A DNA stretch of 64,000 nt from Streptomyces dioscori (GTDB lineage Bacteria; Actinomycetota; Actinomycetes; Streptomycetales; Streptomycetaceae): the NCBI RefSeq assembly GCF_003024195.1, contig NZ_KZ679049.1, forward strand, positions 268,513-332,512, read 5' to 3'. Shown here piece by piece: positions 34,084 through 42,888 of this stretch. The position numbers and the translations under genes were made by a program. The notes under the pieces are model-generated. The model was not told where the DNA came from. It did not search any database and was given only the letters and a program-made list of their open reading frames with translations. The number at the start of each line of letters is the position of its first letter. The first letter of the stretch is position 1.

Positions 34084-35715
34084 GTGTACCCGCTGCAAGA
34101 TTCCGACCCGACGAACATGGGCCGCTACCGTCTACTGGGCCGGCTCGGTTCCGGCGGCATGGGAAGCGTCTACCTCGGCCGGACGCCCGGGGGCCGGCCC
34201 GCCGCGGTCAAGGTCATCAACGCCCATCTGCAGTACGACCCGGCGGCGTTGCAGCGCTTCCGCCGCGAGGTGGAGACGCTGGGGACCATCCGCAACGCCT
34301 TCACGGCGGCGCTCATCGACGCCGAGGTGGACAGCCCGCCGTTCTGGATGGCGACCGAGTACGTGCCCGGTCCGACGCTGGCCGACGCGGTCGCCGCGGC
34401 GGGGCCCTTCCCGGTCGACCTCGGCCGTGCCGTGCTGGCCGCGCTGGCCGAGGGACTCGCGGACGTCCACGTGCACGGTGTGCTGCACCGGGACATCAAG
34501 CCGCAGAACGTCATCCTCTCGGCCACGGGTCCCCAGCTCATCGACTTCGGGATCGCCCGCAGCGACGACATGGCGAACATCACGCAGGTCGGCACCGCGA
34601 TAGGCACCCCGGGGTTCATAGCCCCGGAGAGCCTGACCCGCAGCGAGGCCGGTCCGCCGTCCGACGTGTTCGCGCTCGCCGTCACGCTGGCCTACTGCCT
34701 CACCGGCCGCGCGCCGTACGGGCAGGGCTCGCTCGCGACCGTCTCCTACCGCACCGTCCACGAGGACATGGACCTCGCCGGGGTTCCCGCGGAGATGGCC
34801 GAGCTGCTCGCCCTCTGCGCGCACAAGGACCCGGCGATGCGCCCGGAGCCGCAGCGCATCGTGGAACTCTGCGCCAGCGAGACCGACATCGTGCGGCATC
34901 CCGCCTACCAGCGGATCATCGCCATGGCGCCCGCCTCGGACCCGACCGCGACGGCGACCACGGCCGTGGCGGCTCCTTCCGCGTCGCCCGCGCCCGCGGC
35001 GCCGTACGCACCCACGGAGATCAACGCCGGCACGCCGGCCGCCGCCGAGCCCGCCCCGCCGACCGTCGCCCAGACACGGTTCCTGGCGTCTCCGCCGTCG
35101 ACCGGACCGGCCGGCACGCCCGCGCGCGGCACCCGGCCGCCCTGGTACCGCCGCACCCCGCTCATCGTCGCCGGCGCGGTGGTCACGGTCGCCGTCGTGG
35201 TGGCCACCGTGTTCGCCCTGCAGGGCGCCGGTTCGGACGCCGAGGCCAAGGACCCGAAGGGGTCAGCGAGTCGTGACGGCTCCCACCGGAGCACGGACGG
35301 CGCGGACGATCCGGAGGCGAGCGGGAAGCCGGAGGCGAGCGAGGAGCCCGAGAGCCCCACGCCCCTGCCGGAGACGCTGACGGTCCAGCCCCGGCGGACC
35401 CTGCAGACGGGTGAGTTCCTGCAGACCGCGCACCTGAAGCTGATCATGCAGCCGGACGGCAACCTCGTCGCCTACGACGCGAACGACAAGGCCACCTGGG
35501 CGTCGCTCACCTCCGGCGAGAACTACAAGGCCGTGTTCCAGGAGGACGGCAACCTGGTCGTCTACACCGCCGACGACAAACCGGTGTGGGCCACCAACAC
35601 GGGCTACCCCGACGGAGGAGCCGTCCTCGAACTGCGTGCCGACGGCAGCTTCGCCGTCACGAAGAACGGCCAGGACCTGTTCCTGAGCACCAACGACACC
35701 ACCGAGAAGGGCTGA
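34084..35715 (+). CDS. Ser/Thr protein kinase with extracellular bulb-lectin domain
   Basis: This 543-residue membrane kinase has a Hanks-type domain (GSGGMG at 22-27, Lys43, HRDIKPQN with Asp137, DFG at 154-156). A Pro/Ala-rich juxtamembrane follows, then a TM at about 359-379, an acidic linker, and an outer beta-prism B-lectin domain from about 436 to the end with two QxDGNLVxY motifs and a degenerate third. B-lectin repeats bind mannose-type sugars. The GTG at 34084 has a GGAGG-like RBS about 9 bases upstream. It sits 166 bases after the binding-protein gene and probably forms one signalling module with the two upstream genes. Confidence 0.92.
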   Translation: MYPLQDSDPTNMGRYRLLGRLGSGGMGSVYLGRTPGGRPAAVKVINAHLQYDPAALQRFRREVETLGTIRNAFTAALIDAEVDSPPFWMATEYVPGPTLADAVAAAGPFPVDLGRAVLAALAEGLADVHVHGVLHRDIKPQNVILSATGPQLIDFGIARSDDMANITQVGTAIGTPGFIAPESLTRSEAGPPSDVFALAVTLAYCLTGRAPYGQGSLATVSYRTVHEDMDLAGVPAEMAELLALCAHKDPAMRPEPQRIVELCASETDIVRHPAYQRIIAMAPASDPTATATTAVAAPSASPAPAAPYAPTEINAGTPAAAEPAPPTVAQTRFLASPPSTGPAGTPARGTRPPWYRRTPLIVAGAVVTVAVVVATVFALQGAGSDAEAKDPKGSASRDGSHRSTDGADDPEASGKPEASEEPESPTPLPETLTVQPRRTLQTGEFLQTAHLKLIMQPDGNLVAYDANDKATWASLTSGENYKAVFQEDGNLVVYTADDKPVWATNTGYPDGGAVLELRADGSFAVTKNGQDLFLSTNDTTEKG

Positions 35716-35774
35716 CCCGTCCGCGCACCGGGGCGGTCCGGGCAGCCGCCACCACGCCCGGACCGCCCGGCCGG

Positions 35775-38291
35775 TCACCCCTTCTTGATCCGCAGGAACG
35801 TCACCGAGTTCGCCGGGAAGGTGTACGTGAACTTCCTCGCGACTCCCGAGAAGGTGGACGCGACCGGTGCGACGGCCGTGGCCGTCTCGGTGTTCACGGC
35901 GTCGGGCGCGGCGGCGAGGGTCGTCACCTCGGCCCTCGGGCGGACCTGCGCGCTTCCGAGGTCGACCGCCGTACGGGCGTCCACGGCCTGGGCGTTGACC
36001 ACCTTCACGATCAGGTCACCGGTCTTCTTGTCCTTGGTGACCACCTGCCGGAACGGCTCGGCGGGCTTGTCGTCGGTGAAGCCGCCCCACTCCTGGCCGT
36101 CGAGGTAGAGGGTGACCTGCCGGCCGCGCACCTTGATGTCGATGTCGTAGGCGCGGCCCGTCTCGATGGACCCGGCCTTGGAGACCAGCGTGGACTTGCC
36201 GCCGTCCACGGCCTGTTCGACGGCGGACTGGGTGTTGTTCCAGCCGCCCAGGTTCCACCAGTAGTAGTTACCGGTGTCCTTGACGCCGAAGGCGACGAGG
36301 AAGCCCTCCTTGCCGGCCTTCTTGGTGGCCTTCACGTGCACGTCGTAGTCGTGCCAGGCGGGGTCGCCCGCGGAGACCATGGTGTTCTCGGCGGCCTCGT
36401 CGCTCTGCACGTACTGCCCGTCCTGGACGCTCCAGCTGCCGCCGCCGGTGTGGGTCCACCGCGAGGCGTCACCGGAGAAGTCGTCGGCGAGCAGTTCGGT
36501 ACCGTCCGCGCCGGTCACCTTCACATCGTCGTACGCGGCGCTCGTCGCCCATGTCGACAGGCCGACCGCGCCCGTGACGGGACCGATGACCGACGGTGTG
36601 CCGGTCGCGCGCGACGGTACGACCCGGTCGCCGACATTGCGCATGAAGAGCTTCTGCACCTCGTAGTTGGCGGAGTTCCAGGACGCGTGGTTGTTGAACC
36701 AGATCAGGTCCGGGCGCCACTGCACGTAGTCCTCGTTGGCGAGCAGCGGGGCGTACGAGGCGAGCTTCACGACGTCCGCGTTACGCTCCAAGCCGGTCAT
36801 GAACGCGGCTTCGGAGAGGGCGTTCCTGAAGGTGTTGCCCTGGGAGGCGTACTCGCCGAGGAAGACCTTGGGGCCGCTGCGGTCGTACGAGTCGTAGCGG
36901 TCGTTGTTCTGCAGGAACCACTGCGGGCTGTTGTAGTAGTGCTCGTCGACCAGGTCGACGTTCGCTTCCCGGTTGAGCTTCCAGGCCGTGTCGAAGGTCG
37001 AACCGCTGTCATCCGGCCCGGAGTTGGAGACGACGGTGACGTCCGGGTACTTCGCCTCGACGGCCGCGCGGAACTGCTTGAACCGCTCGAAGTACTCGTT
37101 CGGCAGGTTCTCCTCGTTGCCGACCGCGAGGTGCGTGAGGCCGAAGGGCTTCGGGTGGCCCATCTTCGCGCGCTTCTTGCCCCACTCACTGGTCACCGGC
37201 CCGTTGGCGAACTCGATGAGGTCCAGGGTGTCCTGGATGTGCCGCTTGAGGAGCGCGTCGTCGTCGACGGCCTGGTTCTGGCCGCAGCCGGTGACCAGGG
37301 CGGGCACCACAGGCAGCGGCATGGCTCCGATGTCCTCGGAGAACTGGAAGTACTCGTAGTACCCGAGTCCGTAACTCTGGTTGTAGCCCCAGAAGTTGGC
37401 GTTCGTGGCGCGCTGCTCGACCGGGCCGATCGTGTCCTTCCACTGGTACGCGCGCCTGCGCTCCCAGCCGGACTCCTCGTCGTACCCCTTCATGCTGCCG
37501 GTGTTGACCAGGCAGCCGCCCGGGAAGCGGACGAAGCCGGGGTCCAGGGCGGCGATCTTCCGGGCGAGGTCCGCGCGCAGGCCGTGACCCTTGTACGTGT
37601 CGCGCGGGATCAGCGAGATCATGTCGAGCGCGGCCGGGCTGCCCGACGCCACCGTGAGTCGCCCGGTGGCGCTGGTACGGGTCGCGGTGAGGCGTGCCGT
37701 GTACCGGGCCCAGCCGCCGCGCGCGGTGACGCGGCGGGCCTGCGCCAGTTCGCCGTCGGCGTCCTGGAGGGTCACCGTGAGGGCGGCGGATCCGTCGGCG
37801 CGGGCCCATACGGAGAAGTCGTACGTCTCGCCCTCCTGCACCGAAAGGCCGGTGTTGTAGCCGGAGTTGGTGACGGACGAGCCGGCGCCCAGGGCGAGGT
37901 AGGTGCGGTTGCGGGCGTTCAGCCGGCCGTCGTCGTCCGCGGTCGCCGCGGTGCCGGTGGTGGCCCAGGAGGTGAGCGGGGTGTACGAGCGGTTGTCGGC
38001 GGTCGAGTACTCGAACGACCGGTTCTGCACCAGTTCCGCGTAGAGCCCGCCGTCCGCGGCCCGGTTGATGTCCTCGAAGAAGACGCCGTACATGGTGTCG
38101 TCGATCTTCGCGCCCGTGGCCTTCGGGTCGACGGTGATCGCGTAGTCGGTGGCGTCCTCGGCGGCGGCGTTCACGGGCGTGGCGCTCACCGGCGTGGCGC
38201 TCACCGGGGGCGGGACGAGGAAGGAGGCGGCCAGCAGGGCGGTGGCCGTGAGGGCGAGTCTCCACCGAGTGCGGGTGCGGGCATGTGACAT
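35775..38291 (-). CDS. Secreted GH51-like alpha-L-arabinofuranosidase
   Basis: This 838-residue enzyme has a Sec signal peptide (basic start, hydrophobic core to about residue 30). A carbohydrate-binding-like beta region (about 110-230) is inserted before the (beta/alpha)8 domain. Glu393 in 'VGNEE' is the acid/base and Glu480 in 'FLGEYASQ' the nucleophile. A C-terminal beta-sandwich contains a concanavalin-like segment ('YYWWNLGGWNNTQS'). GH51 enzymes release arabinose from arabinoxylan or arabinan outside the cell. A short imperfect tandem repeat (SATPV-type) lies just after the signal. The ATG at 38289-38291 has CGGAGG upstream. Confidence 0.93.
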   Translation of the reverse strand: MSHARTRTRWRLALTATALLAASFLVPPPVSATPVSATPVNAAAEDATDYAITVDPKATGAKIDDTMYGVFFEDINRAADGGLYAELVQNRSFEYSTADNRSYTPLTSWATTGTAATADDDGRLNARNRTYLALGAGSSVTNSGYNTGLSVQEGETYDFSVWARADGSAALTVTLQDADGELAQARRVTARGGWARYTARLTATRTSATGRLTVASGSPAALDMISLIPRDTYKGHGLRADLARKIAALDPGFVRFPGGCLVNTGSMKGYDEESGWERRRAYQWKDTIGPVEQRATNANFWGYNQSYGLGYYEYFQFSEDIGAMPLPVVPALVTGCGQNQAVDDDALLKRHIQDTLDLIEFANGPVTSEWGKKRAKMGHPKPFGLTHLAVGNEENLPNEYFERFKQFRAAVEAKYPDVTVVSNSGPDDSGSTFDTAWKLNREANVDLVDEHYYNSPQWFLQNNDRYDSYDRSGPKVFLGEYASQGNTFRNALSEAAFMTGLERNADVVKLASYAPLLANEDYVQWRPDLIWFNNHASWNSANYEVQKLFMRNVGDRVVPSRATGTPSVIGPVTGAVGLSTWATSAAYDDVKVTGADGTELLADDFSGDASRWTHTGGGSWSVQDGQYVQSDEAAENTMVSAGDPAWHDYDVHVKATKKAGKEGFLVAFGVKDTGNYYWWNLGGWNNTQSAVEQAVDGGKSTLVSKAGSIETGRAYDIDIKVRGRQVTLYLDGQEWGGFTDDKPAEPFRQVVTKDKKTGDLIVKVVNAQAVDARTAVDLGSAQVRPRAEVTTLAAAPDAVNTETATAVAPVASTFSGVARKFTYTFPANSVTFLRIKKG

Positions 38292-38334
38292 GGATCCTCC
38301 GCGGCTCTGAGAGGTGCGTCTGAGAGGCAGTACA

Positions 38335-38371
38335 CGTTCGAGATACCGGACGCTGATCAATACTTCGAACG
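38335..38371. promoter_or_regulatory. Inverted repeat upstream of the arabinofuranosidase
   Basis: CGTTCGA (38335-38341) and TCGAACG (38365-38371) are perfect 7-bp arms 23 bases apart, in the gap between the divergent arabinofuranosidase and DUF6314 genes. It could be a regulator site for either gene. Confidence 0.4.
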
Positions 38372-38401
38372 GCAAGATAGGTAGGGGGCAGGATCACGTC
38401 A

Positions 38402-38902
38402 ATGGGTTGGACAGGAGAGGCCGCGGTGACGGAGGGGATGGCCGGATTCCGGCCGGTGGACGATGTACTGGCATACCTGGCCGGGAGCTGGCACGTGGAG
38501 CGTTCCGTGCGGGACCTCGCGAGCGGAGCGGACGGCACGTTCCGCGGGGTGACGGTGTTCGAGCAGGTGAACAGCGACCCCGGGCTGCTCCACCACGAGT
38601 CCGGCACCTTCGTGTGGCAGGGCGTGGCCCGGCCCGCCGAACGCACCCTCAGGTTCCTGCCGGGCGAGGGGGCGAGCCGGGCCGACGTACGGTTCGCCGA
38701 CGGCCGCCCCTTCCACGACCTGGACCTCGCCACCGGCAGGTACGTCGCCGACCATCCGTGCTCGGCGGACCTCTACCGGGGCGAGTTCACCGTGTACGAC
38801 GCGGACCGCTGGCGGACGGTGTGGCGGGTGGGCGGCCCCGCCAAGGACCTGGTTCTCACGACCGACTACACGCGCTCGACCGACTACACACGCTCGGTCT
38901 GA
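38402..38902 (+). CDS. DUF6314-family protein
   Basis: This 166-residue soluble protein has the DUF6314 pattern of a lipocalin-like beta barrel ('AYLAGSWHVERSVRDLASGADGTFRG', 'YRGEFTVYDADRWRTVWRVGGPAKDLVLTTDYTR'). No catalytic function is established. The C-terminus has an 18-bp tandem duplication (38861-38896) adding a second 'TDYTRS'. Its 3' end overlaps the convergent histidine-phosphatase-like gene by 19 bases. The ATG at 38402 or the GTG at 38426 could be the start. Confidence 0.85.
   Translation: MGWTGEAAVTEGMAGFRPVDDVLAYLAGSWHVERSVRDLASGADGTFRGVTVFEQVNSDPGLLHHESGTFVWQGVARPAERTLRFLPGEGASRADVRFADGRPFHDLDLATGRYVADHPCSADLYRGEFTVYDADRWRTVWRVGGPAKDLVLTTDYTRSTDYTRSV
38861..38896 (+). repeat. 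18-bp tandem duplication at a gene end
   Basis: Two 18-base copies, differing at one base, sit in tandem and duplicate six codons at the end of the DUF6314 gene. The second copy overlaps the stop region of the convergent gene. Confidence 0.85.
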
Positions 38903-39468
38903 GCGTCGAAGCGGAGGTTCCAGCGGCCGGCCCAGCCGATGAGGGTGGCCGTCGACAGCGGGCGCACGTCGAAGTTCCAGTATGTCGACGGGTGCGACTT
39001 CAGGGCGTAGACGAGCGCGGCGCGGACGACCGCGGGTTCCGCCACGGCGACGATCCGGCCGCCGTCGTCGGCGGGGCGGGTGTCGAGCCAGCCGCCGATC
39101 CGCTGAATGAACTCCGCGAGCGGTTCGCCGCCGTGGGCCGCGGAGTACGGGTCGGCGAGCCAGGCGTCCACCGCCTCGGGCTCACGGGCCATCGCCTCAC
39201 CGAGGGTCATACCGCGCCAGCGGCCCATGTCGCAGTCCCGCAGGGCCGGCTGGGCCAGCGGCGCGAGACCCAGCGCGTCCCCGGTGGCCCGGCTGCGCGG
39301 GGTCGGCGAGCAGTACCGCAGCTCGGCGGCGGCGAGCGGGATGAGGGCATGGGCGACGCGCTGCACCTCGCCCCAGCCCGCCTGGTCCAGCGGCCGGTCG
39401 TCGTCGAAGCGCTCGGCGAGCAACGAGGAACCGCGGGCGGCGGCGATCAGCGTGACCCGAACATGCAT
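38884..39468 (-). CDS. Degenerate histidine-phosphatase-like protein
   Basis: This 194-residue protein has the phosphoglycerate-mutase/CobC-like fold pattern ('DRPLDQAGWGEVQR', 'YCSPTPRSRATGDALG', 'CDMGRWRGMTLGEA'). The RHG catalytic histidine is missing (ARG at 'AAARGSS'), and the second histidine is Glu ('AVAEPAVVRA'). It is probably not a normal phosphatase. The ATG at 39466-39468 is used; an earlier ATG at 39522 adds an unlikely extension. It is convergent with the DUF6314 gene. Confidence 0.82.
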   Translation of the reverse strand: MHVRVTLIAAARGSSLLAERFDDDRPLDQAGWGEVQRVAHALIPLAAAELRYCSPTPRSRATGDALGLAPLAQPALRDCDMGRWRGMTLGEAMAREPEAVDAWLADPYSAAHGGEPLAEFIQRIGGWLDTRPADDGGRIVAVAEPAVVRAALVYALKSHPSTYWNFDVRPLSTATLIGWAGRWNLRFDAQTERV

Positions 39469-39564
39469 GCGGCGATGGTGAGCGCCGGAACTGCGCAGGT
39501 CAAGAGCTGATCGACGGCACACACGGAATGCTCACGCGAAGGCCCGCACAAAGTACGTGGACGA

Positions 39565-39630
39565 CCCACGGAAGGAGAATCCAGACACCGTCAATCGGCA
39601 CACCGTCCATCGGGGCACCGTCACTCGAAG
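39565..39630. repeat. Short degenerate CACCGTC tandem repeats
   Basis: About three copies of a 15-base unit (ACACCGTCAATCGGC-like) run just past the stop of the GNAT gene. This is probably slipped-strand sequence with no evident function. Confidence 0.5.
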
Positions 39631-40058
39631 TTCAGTGCCATCCACCGGTCGGGCCGGTCCAGCGCCTTGAACCCGAGCTTCTCGTACACCCCGTGCGCGT
39701 CGTGCGTGGCGAGCAGCACGCGGCGCAGACCGAGGGGTCGCAGGTGGTCGCGGACTGCGGTGACCAGGGCGGTGCCGAGCCCCTTGCCCCGTGCGGACCT
39801 GTCGACGTACACATCGCAGAGCCAGGCGAAGGTGGCTCCGTCGGTCACCACGCGCGCGTACGCCGCCTGGTCGCCCGAACCCGTCTCGTACGCCCCGAAG
39901 TTGAGCGATCCGGCGATCGCGCGCTCCTGCTTCTCGCGCGGTCGGCCGAGTGCCCAGTACGCGTCGTCGGCGAGCCAGCGGTGGACCCGGTCCACGTCGA
40001 GGCGCGCGGGGTCGGTGGAGATCTCGTAGCCCTCGGGCAGGCTGGGTATGTCCGTCAT
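39621..40058 (-). CDS. GNAT-family N-acetyltransferase
   Basis: This 145-residue protein has the GNAT acetyl-CoA loop 'RSARGKGLGTALV' (RxxGxG/A) after strand 4 ('CDVYVD') and a C-terminal 'VYEKLGFKAL'. The substrate is unknown. It starts 17 bases past the MocR stop in the same direction and is probably co-transcribed with it. Confidence 0.92.
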   Translation of the reverse strand: MTDIPSLPEGYEISTDPARLDVDRVHRWLADDAYWALGRPREKQERAIAGSLNFGAYETGSGDQAAYARVVTDGATFAWLCDVYVDRSARGKGLGTALVTAVRDHLRPLGLRRVLLATHDAHGVYEKLGFKALDRPDRWMALNFE

Positions 40059-40075
40059 GGCGGGAGAGTCGCAGG

Positions 40076-41554
40076 TCAGGCTTCCGCTGTCGAACCGGTT
40101 TCGGCGCAGGCCGCGCGCAGCCTGCGGACGCCCTCAGTGATCTCGGCGGTGCTCGCGACCGCCGCGAAGCTCAGGCGCAGGTGGGCCGCCGGGGGTTCGG
40201 CGCTGAAGTAGGGGCGGCCCGGGGTGACGGCCACGCCCGCGCGCAGGGCGGCGGACAGGAGCGCCGACTCTCCCCCGGAGCCGAAAGCCTGGGAGGTGCC
40301 CCCGGTGCCGTCGGGCAGGCGCAGCCACAGCTGGTAGCCGCCGGACGGGATGTGCGGCAGGGCGAGTTCGGGCAGCTGCAGGCGCAGCGCGGCGGCCATC
40401 GCGTCGCGCCGGACGCGCAGTTCGGCGGAGACGGCTCGCAGATGGCGGGGCCAGGCGGGCGAGCCGACGAGTTCGAGGGCCGCCTCCTGGAGGGGGCGCG
40501 GTACGAAGAAGGTGTCGACGACCTGGATGGCCCGCAGCCGTTCCAGTACGGGCCCGCGGGCGGCCAGCGCGCTCACGCGGAAGCTCGGCGAGGTGGCCTT
40601 GGTCAGCGAGCAGACGTGCACGACGACTCCGTCGGGGTCGTCCGAGGCCAGCGGACGCGGCAGCGGGCCCGCGTCCTCGTGCACGAGCCGGCGTACGAAG
40701 TCGTCCTCGATGACGAACGCGCCCGCCGCGCGAGCGATCCGCAGCACCTCGCCGCGCCGCTCGGGGGCGAGCACCGCGCCGGTCGGGTTCTGGAACAGCG
40801 GCTGGCAGACGAAGACGCGGGCGCCGGTGGCCCGGAAGGCGTCGGCGAGCAGGTCCGGTTTCACCCCGTCCCGGTCCACGGGCACGGGCACGGGCCGCAG
40901 TCCGGCCGCGCGGGCGATCGCCAGCATGCCGGGGTAGGTGGGCGACTCGACGAGGACCGGGGCGCCCGGCGGGGCGAGTGCGCGCAGGGCCGTGGTCAGC
41001 GCGGACTGGCCGCCGGCCGTGATGAGCACCTCGGCGGCGGTGATGGCGCCGCCGATGCCCCGCGCGAACCACTCACGCAGCTCAAGCAGTCCCTCCACCG
41101 GCGGGCGCGCCCAGACGCCCGGACGGCGGCCCGCCCGGGACAGCGCCGCGGCCATCGCCCGTTCCGGCTGCAGCGAGGGGTGCAGATAACCGCCGTTGAA
41201 CTCGATGACTCCCGGCGGCGGCGCGGCCAGCGAGACGAGCACGCCCGAGGCGTCCACCGTGCGGGGTACGAGTTCGGTCGTGGCGTCCGCGCTGAGGGCG
41301 ACCTCCTGCCAGGAGGTGTCCCCGACGGCGGGACCGGCGGCGCGCGGCTCGGCCCGGAACGCCCCCGCCCCGGGCCGGGTGACCACCAGGCCCTCGGCGG
41401 CGAGCCGGGCCAGCGCCCGGGACACGGTCACGGGGCTCACCCGGAACCGCTCGACGAGTACACGACTGGACGGCAGCTTTCCACCGGGAGAGTAGCGGTC
41501 CAGCTCGTTCCGCAGCCGATCGGCCAGTTCAGCGACGCTGCTACGCTCATGCAT
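40076..41554 (-). CDS. MocR-type GntR/aminotransferase regulator
   Basis: This 492-residue protein has an N-terminal GntR winged helix ('LPSSRVLVERFRVSPVTVSRALARLAAEGLV') fused to a fold-type I aminotransferase domain with the PLP lysine in 'VCSLTKATSPSF' and 'FQNPTGAVL'. MocR proteins are PLP-dependent regulators of amino-acid, vitamin B6 or transporter genes. The ATG at 41552-41554 shares CATG with the start of the divergent DMT transporter, its likely target. Confidence 0.92.
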   Translation of the reverse strand: MHERSSVAELADRLRNELDRYSPGGKLPSSRVLVERFRVSPVTVSRALARLAAEGLVVTRPGAGAFRAEPRAAGPAVGDTSWQEVALSADATTELVPRTVDASGVLVSLAAPPPGVIEFNGGYLHPSLQPERAMAAALSRAGRRPGVWARPPVEGLLELREWFARGIGGAITAAEVLITAGGQSALTTALRALAPPGAPVLVESPTYPGMLAIARAAGLRPVPVPVDRDGVKPDLLADAFRATGARVFVCQPLFQNPTGAVLAPERRGEVLRIARAAGAFVIEDDFVRRLVHEDAGPLPRPLASDDPDGVVVHVCSLTKATSPSFRVSALAARGPVLERLRAIQVVDTFFVPRPLQEAALELVGSPAWPRHLRAVSAELRVRRDAMAAALRLQLPELALPHIPSGGYQLWLRLPDGTGGTSQAFGSGGESALLSAALRAGVAVTPGRPYFSAEPPAAHLRLSFAAVASTAEITEGVRRLRAACAETGSTAEA

Positions 41555-42560
41555 GAGAGCAGAGAATAGCGCTACCACGCGGACCTCGATAGCGGTGACC
41601 GGCACACCCCGTCCGTCCGGCACACCCCGTCCGCCGGGCGCACCCCGCGCATCCGGCACAACCGGCGGCCCTTCCGGGGACATCCGGGACTCCGGCCACG
41701 CGGATCCCCGTACCGGAACGCTCATGGCCGCGCTCGGTGTCGTCGCCTTCTCCCTCACCTTTCCCGCCACCGCGTGGGGCCTGGAGGGCTTCGGCCCCTG
41801 GTCGCTCGTGGCCGTGCGGAGCGTCCTGGCCGCGATCGTCGCGGGCGGCTGTCTGCTCGCCCTGCGCGTCCCGCTGCCCGGCCGCCGGCACTGGGCGGGG
41901 CTCGCCGTCGTCGCCGCCGGAGTCGTCCTCGGCTTCCCGATGCTCACCACCCTCGCCCTGGAGACGTCCACCACCGCGCACGCCGCGGTCGTCGTCGGCC
42001 TGCTCCCCCTGACCACCGCCCTGTTCTCCGCCCTGCGCGTCGGCACCCGCCCCTCCCGCACCTTCTGGGCGGCGGCGTCCGCGGGCGCCGCCGTGGTCAT
42101 CGCGTTCACCGTGCAGCAGAGCGGCGGCGCCCTGAGCAGCGCGGACGCCTACCTCTTCGGCGCCCTCCTGATCTGCGCGGCGGGGTACACGGAGGGCGGC
42201 CGGCTGGCCCGCGTGATGCCGGGCTGGCAGGTCATCGGCTGGGCGCTGGTCCTGTGCCTGCCGCTCACCGTGCCGGTGGCGGCGATCGCCCTGTCGTACG
42301 AGCCCGTCGAGCTGACCGCGCACAGTGTGACCGGGCTGCTGTGGGTCGCGGTCGGCTCGCAGTTCGTCGGCCTGGTCGTCTGGTACCGCGGGATGGCGGC
42401 GATCGGCATACCGAAGGCCAGCCAGCTGCAGCTGGCACAGCCGCTGCTCACCCTGGTGTGGTCGGTGCTGCTCCTGGGCGAGCACCTGACCCCGGCCGCT
42501 CCGCTGACGGCGGCCGCCGTACTCGTCTGCATCGCGGTCACGCAACGGGCCCGGGGCTGA
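41553..42560 (+). CDS. EamA/DMT-family transporter
   Basis: This 335-residue protein has a Pro/Gly-rich N-terminal extension of about 55 residues (with degenerate 'TPRPSG' repeats) followed by ten predicted TM helices and two EamA domains. It is a likely amino-acid or metabolite exporter. The ATG at 41553-41555 overlaps the MocR start on the opposite strand in the palindrome CATG. A start nearer the first TM is possible if the extension is not translated. Confidence 0.88.
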   Translation: MRAENSATTRTSIAVTGTPRPSGTPRPPGAPRASGTTGGPSGDIRDSGHADPRTGTLMAALGVVAFSLTFPATAWGLEGFGPWSLVAVRSVLAAIVAGGCLLALRVPLPGRRHWAGLAVVAAGVVLGFPMLTTLALETSTTAHAAVVVGLLPLTTALFSALRVGTRPSRTFWAAASAGAAVVIAFTVQQSGGALSSADAYLFGALLICAAGYTEGGRLARVMPGWQVIGWALVLCLPLTVPVAAIALSYEPVELTAHSVTGLLWVAVGSQFVGLVVWYRGMAAIGIPKASQLQLAQPLLTLVWSVLLLGEHLTPAAPLTAAAVLVCIAVTQRARG

Positions 42561-42653
42561 CCGGTTCGTCCGGCCCGGCCCCAACGCGCGCCACCCGCCG
42601 TAGACTTGCGGTCACGAAGCGCCACTCCCGTGCGGAACGAGGAGGCCCCACAG

Positions 42654-42851
42654 ATGCAGGCAACGGTAGGCGACCATCTGCTGGTGCACGGCAGGATCGT
42701 CGGGCAGCACGACCGGGTCGCGGAAGTCATCGAAGTGCTCGGGCAGAAGGGGAGTCCCCCGTACCGGGTCCGCTTCGAGGACGGTCACGAGTCCCTGATG
42801 TCACCCGGCCCCGACTGCGTGGTCCAGCACCACGAGGACACCCCCCGGTGA
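42654..42851 (+). CDS. DUF1918 protein
   Basis: This 65-residue small beta-barrel-like protein has the DUF1918 signature ('GDHLLVHGRIVG', 'VAEVIEVLG..GSPPYRVRFEDGHESLM..GPDCVV'). Many sit near cold-shock or transcription genes; function is unknown. GAGGAGG lies upstream of the ATG. Confidence 0.92.
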   Translation: MQATVGDHLLVHGRIVGQHDRVAEVIEVLGQKGSPPYRVRFEDGHESLMSPGPDCVVQHHEDTPR

Positions 42852-42888
42852 ATGAGCGGGTGCGTCAACGCGTGAATCAGCGTGTGGA

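Noticed and set aside
35586-38288. 900-codon plus-strand ORF opposite the arabinofuranosidase
   Set aside because: Low-complexity Arg/Gly/Val product, antisense to a clear GH51-like enzyme.
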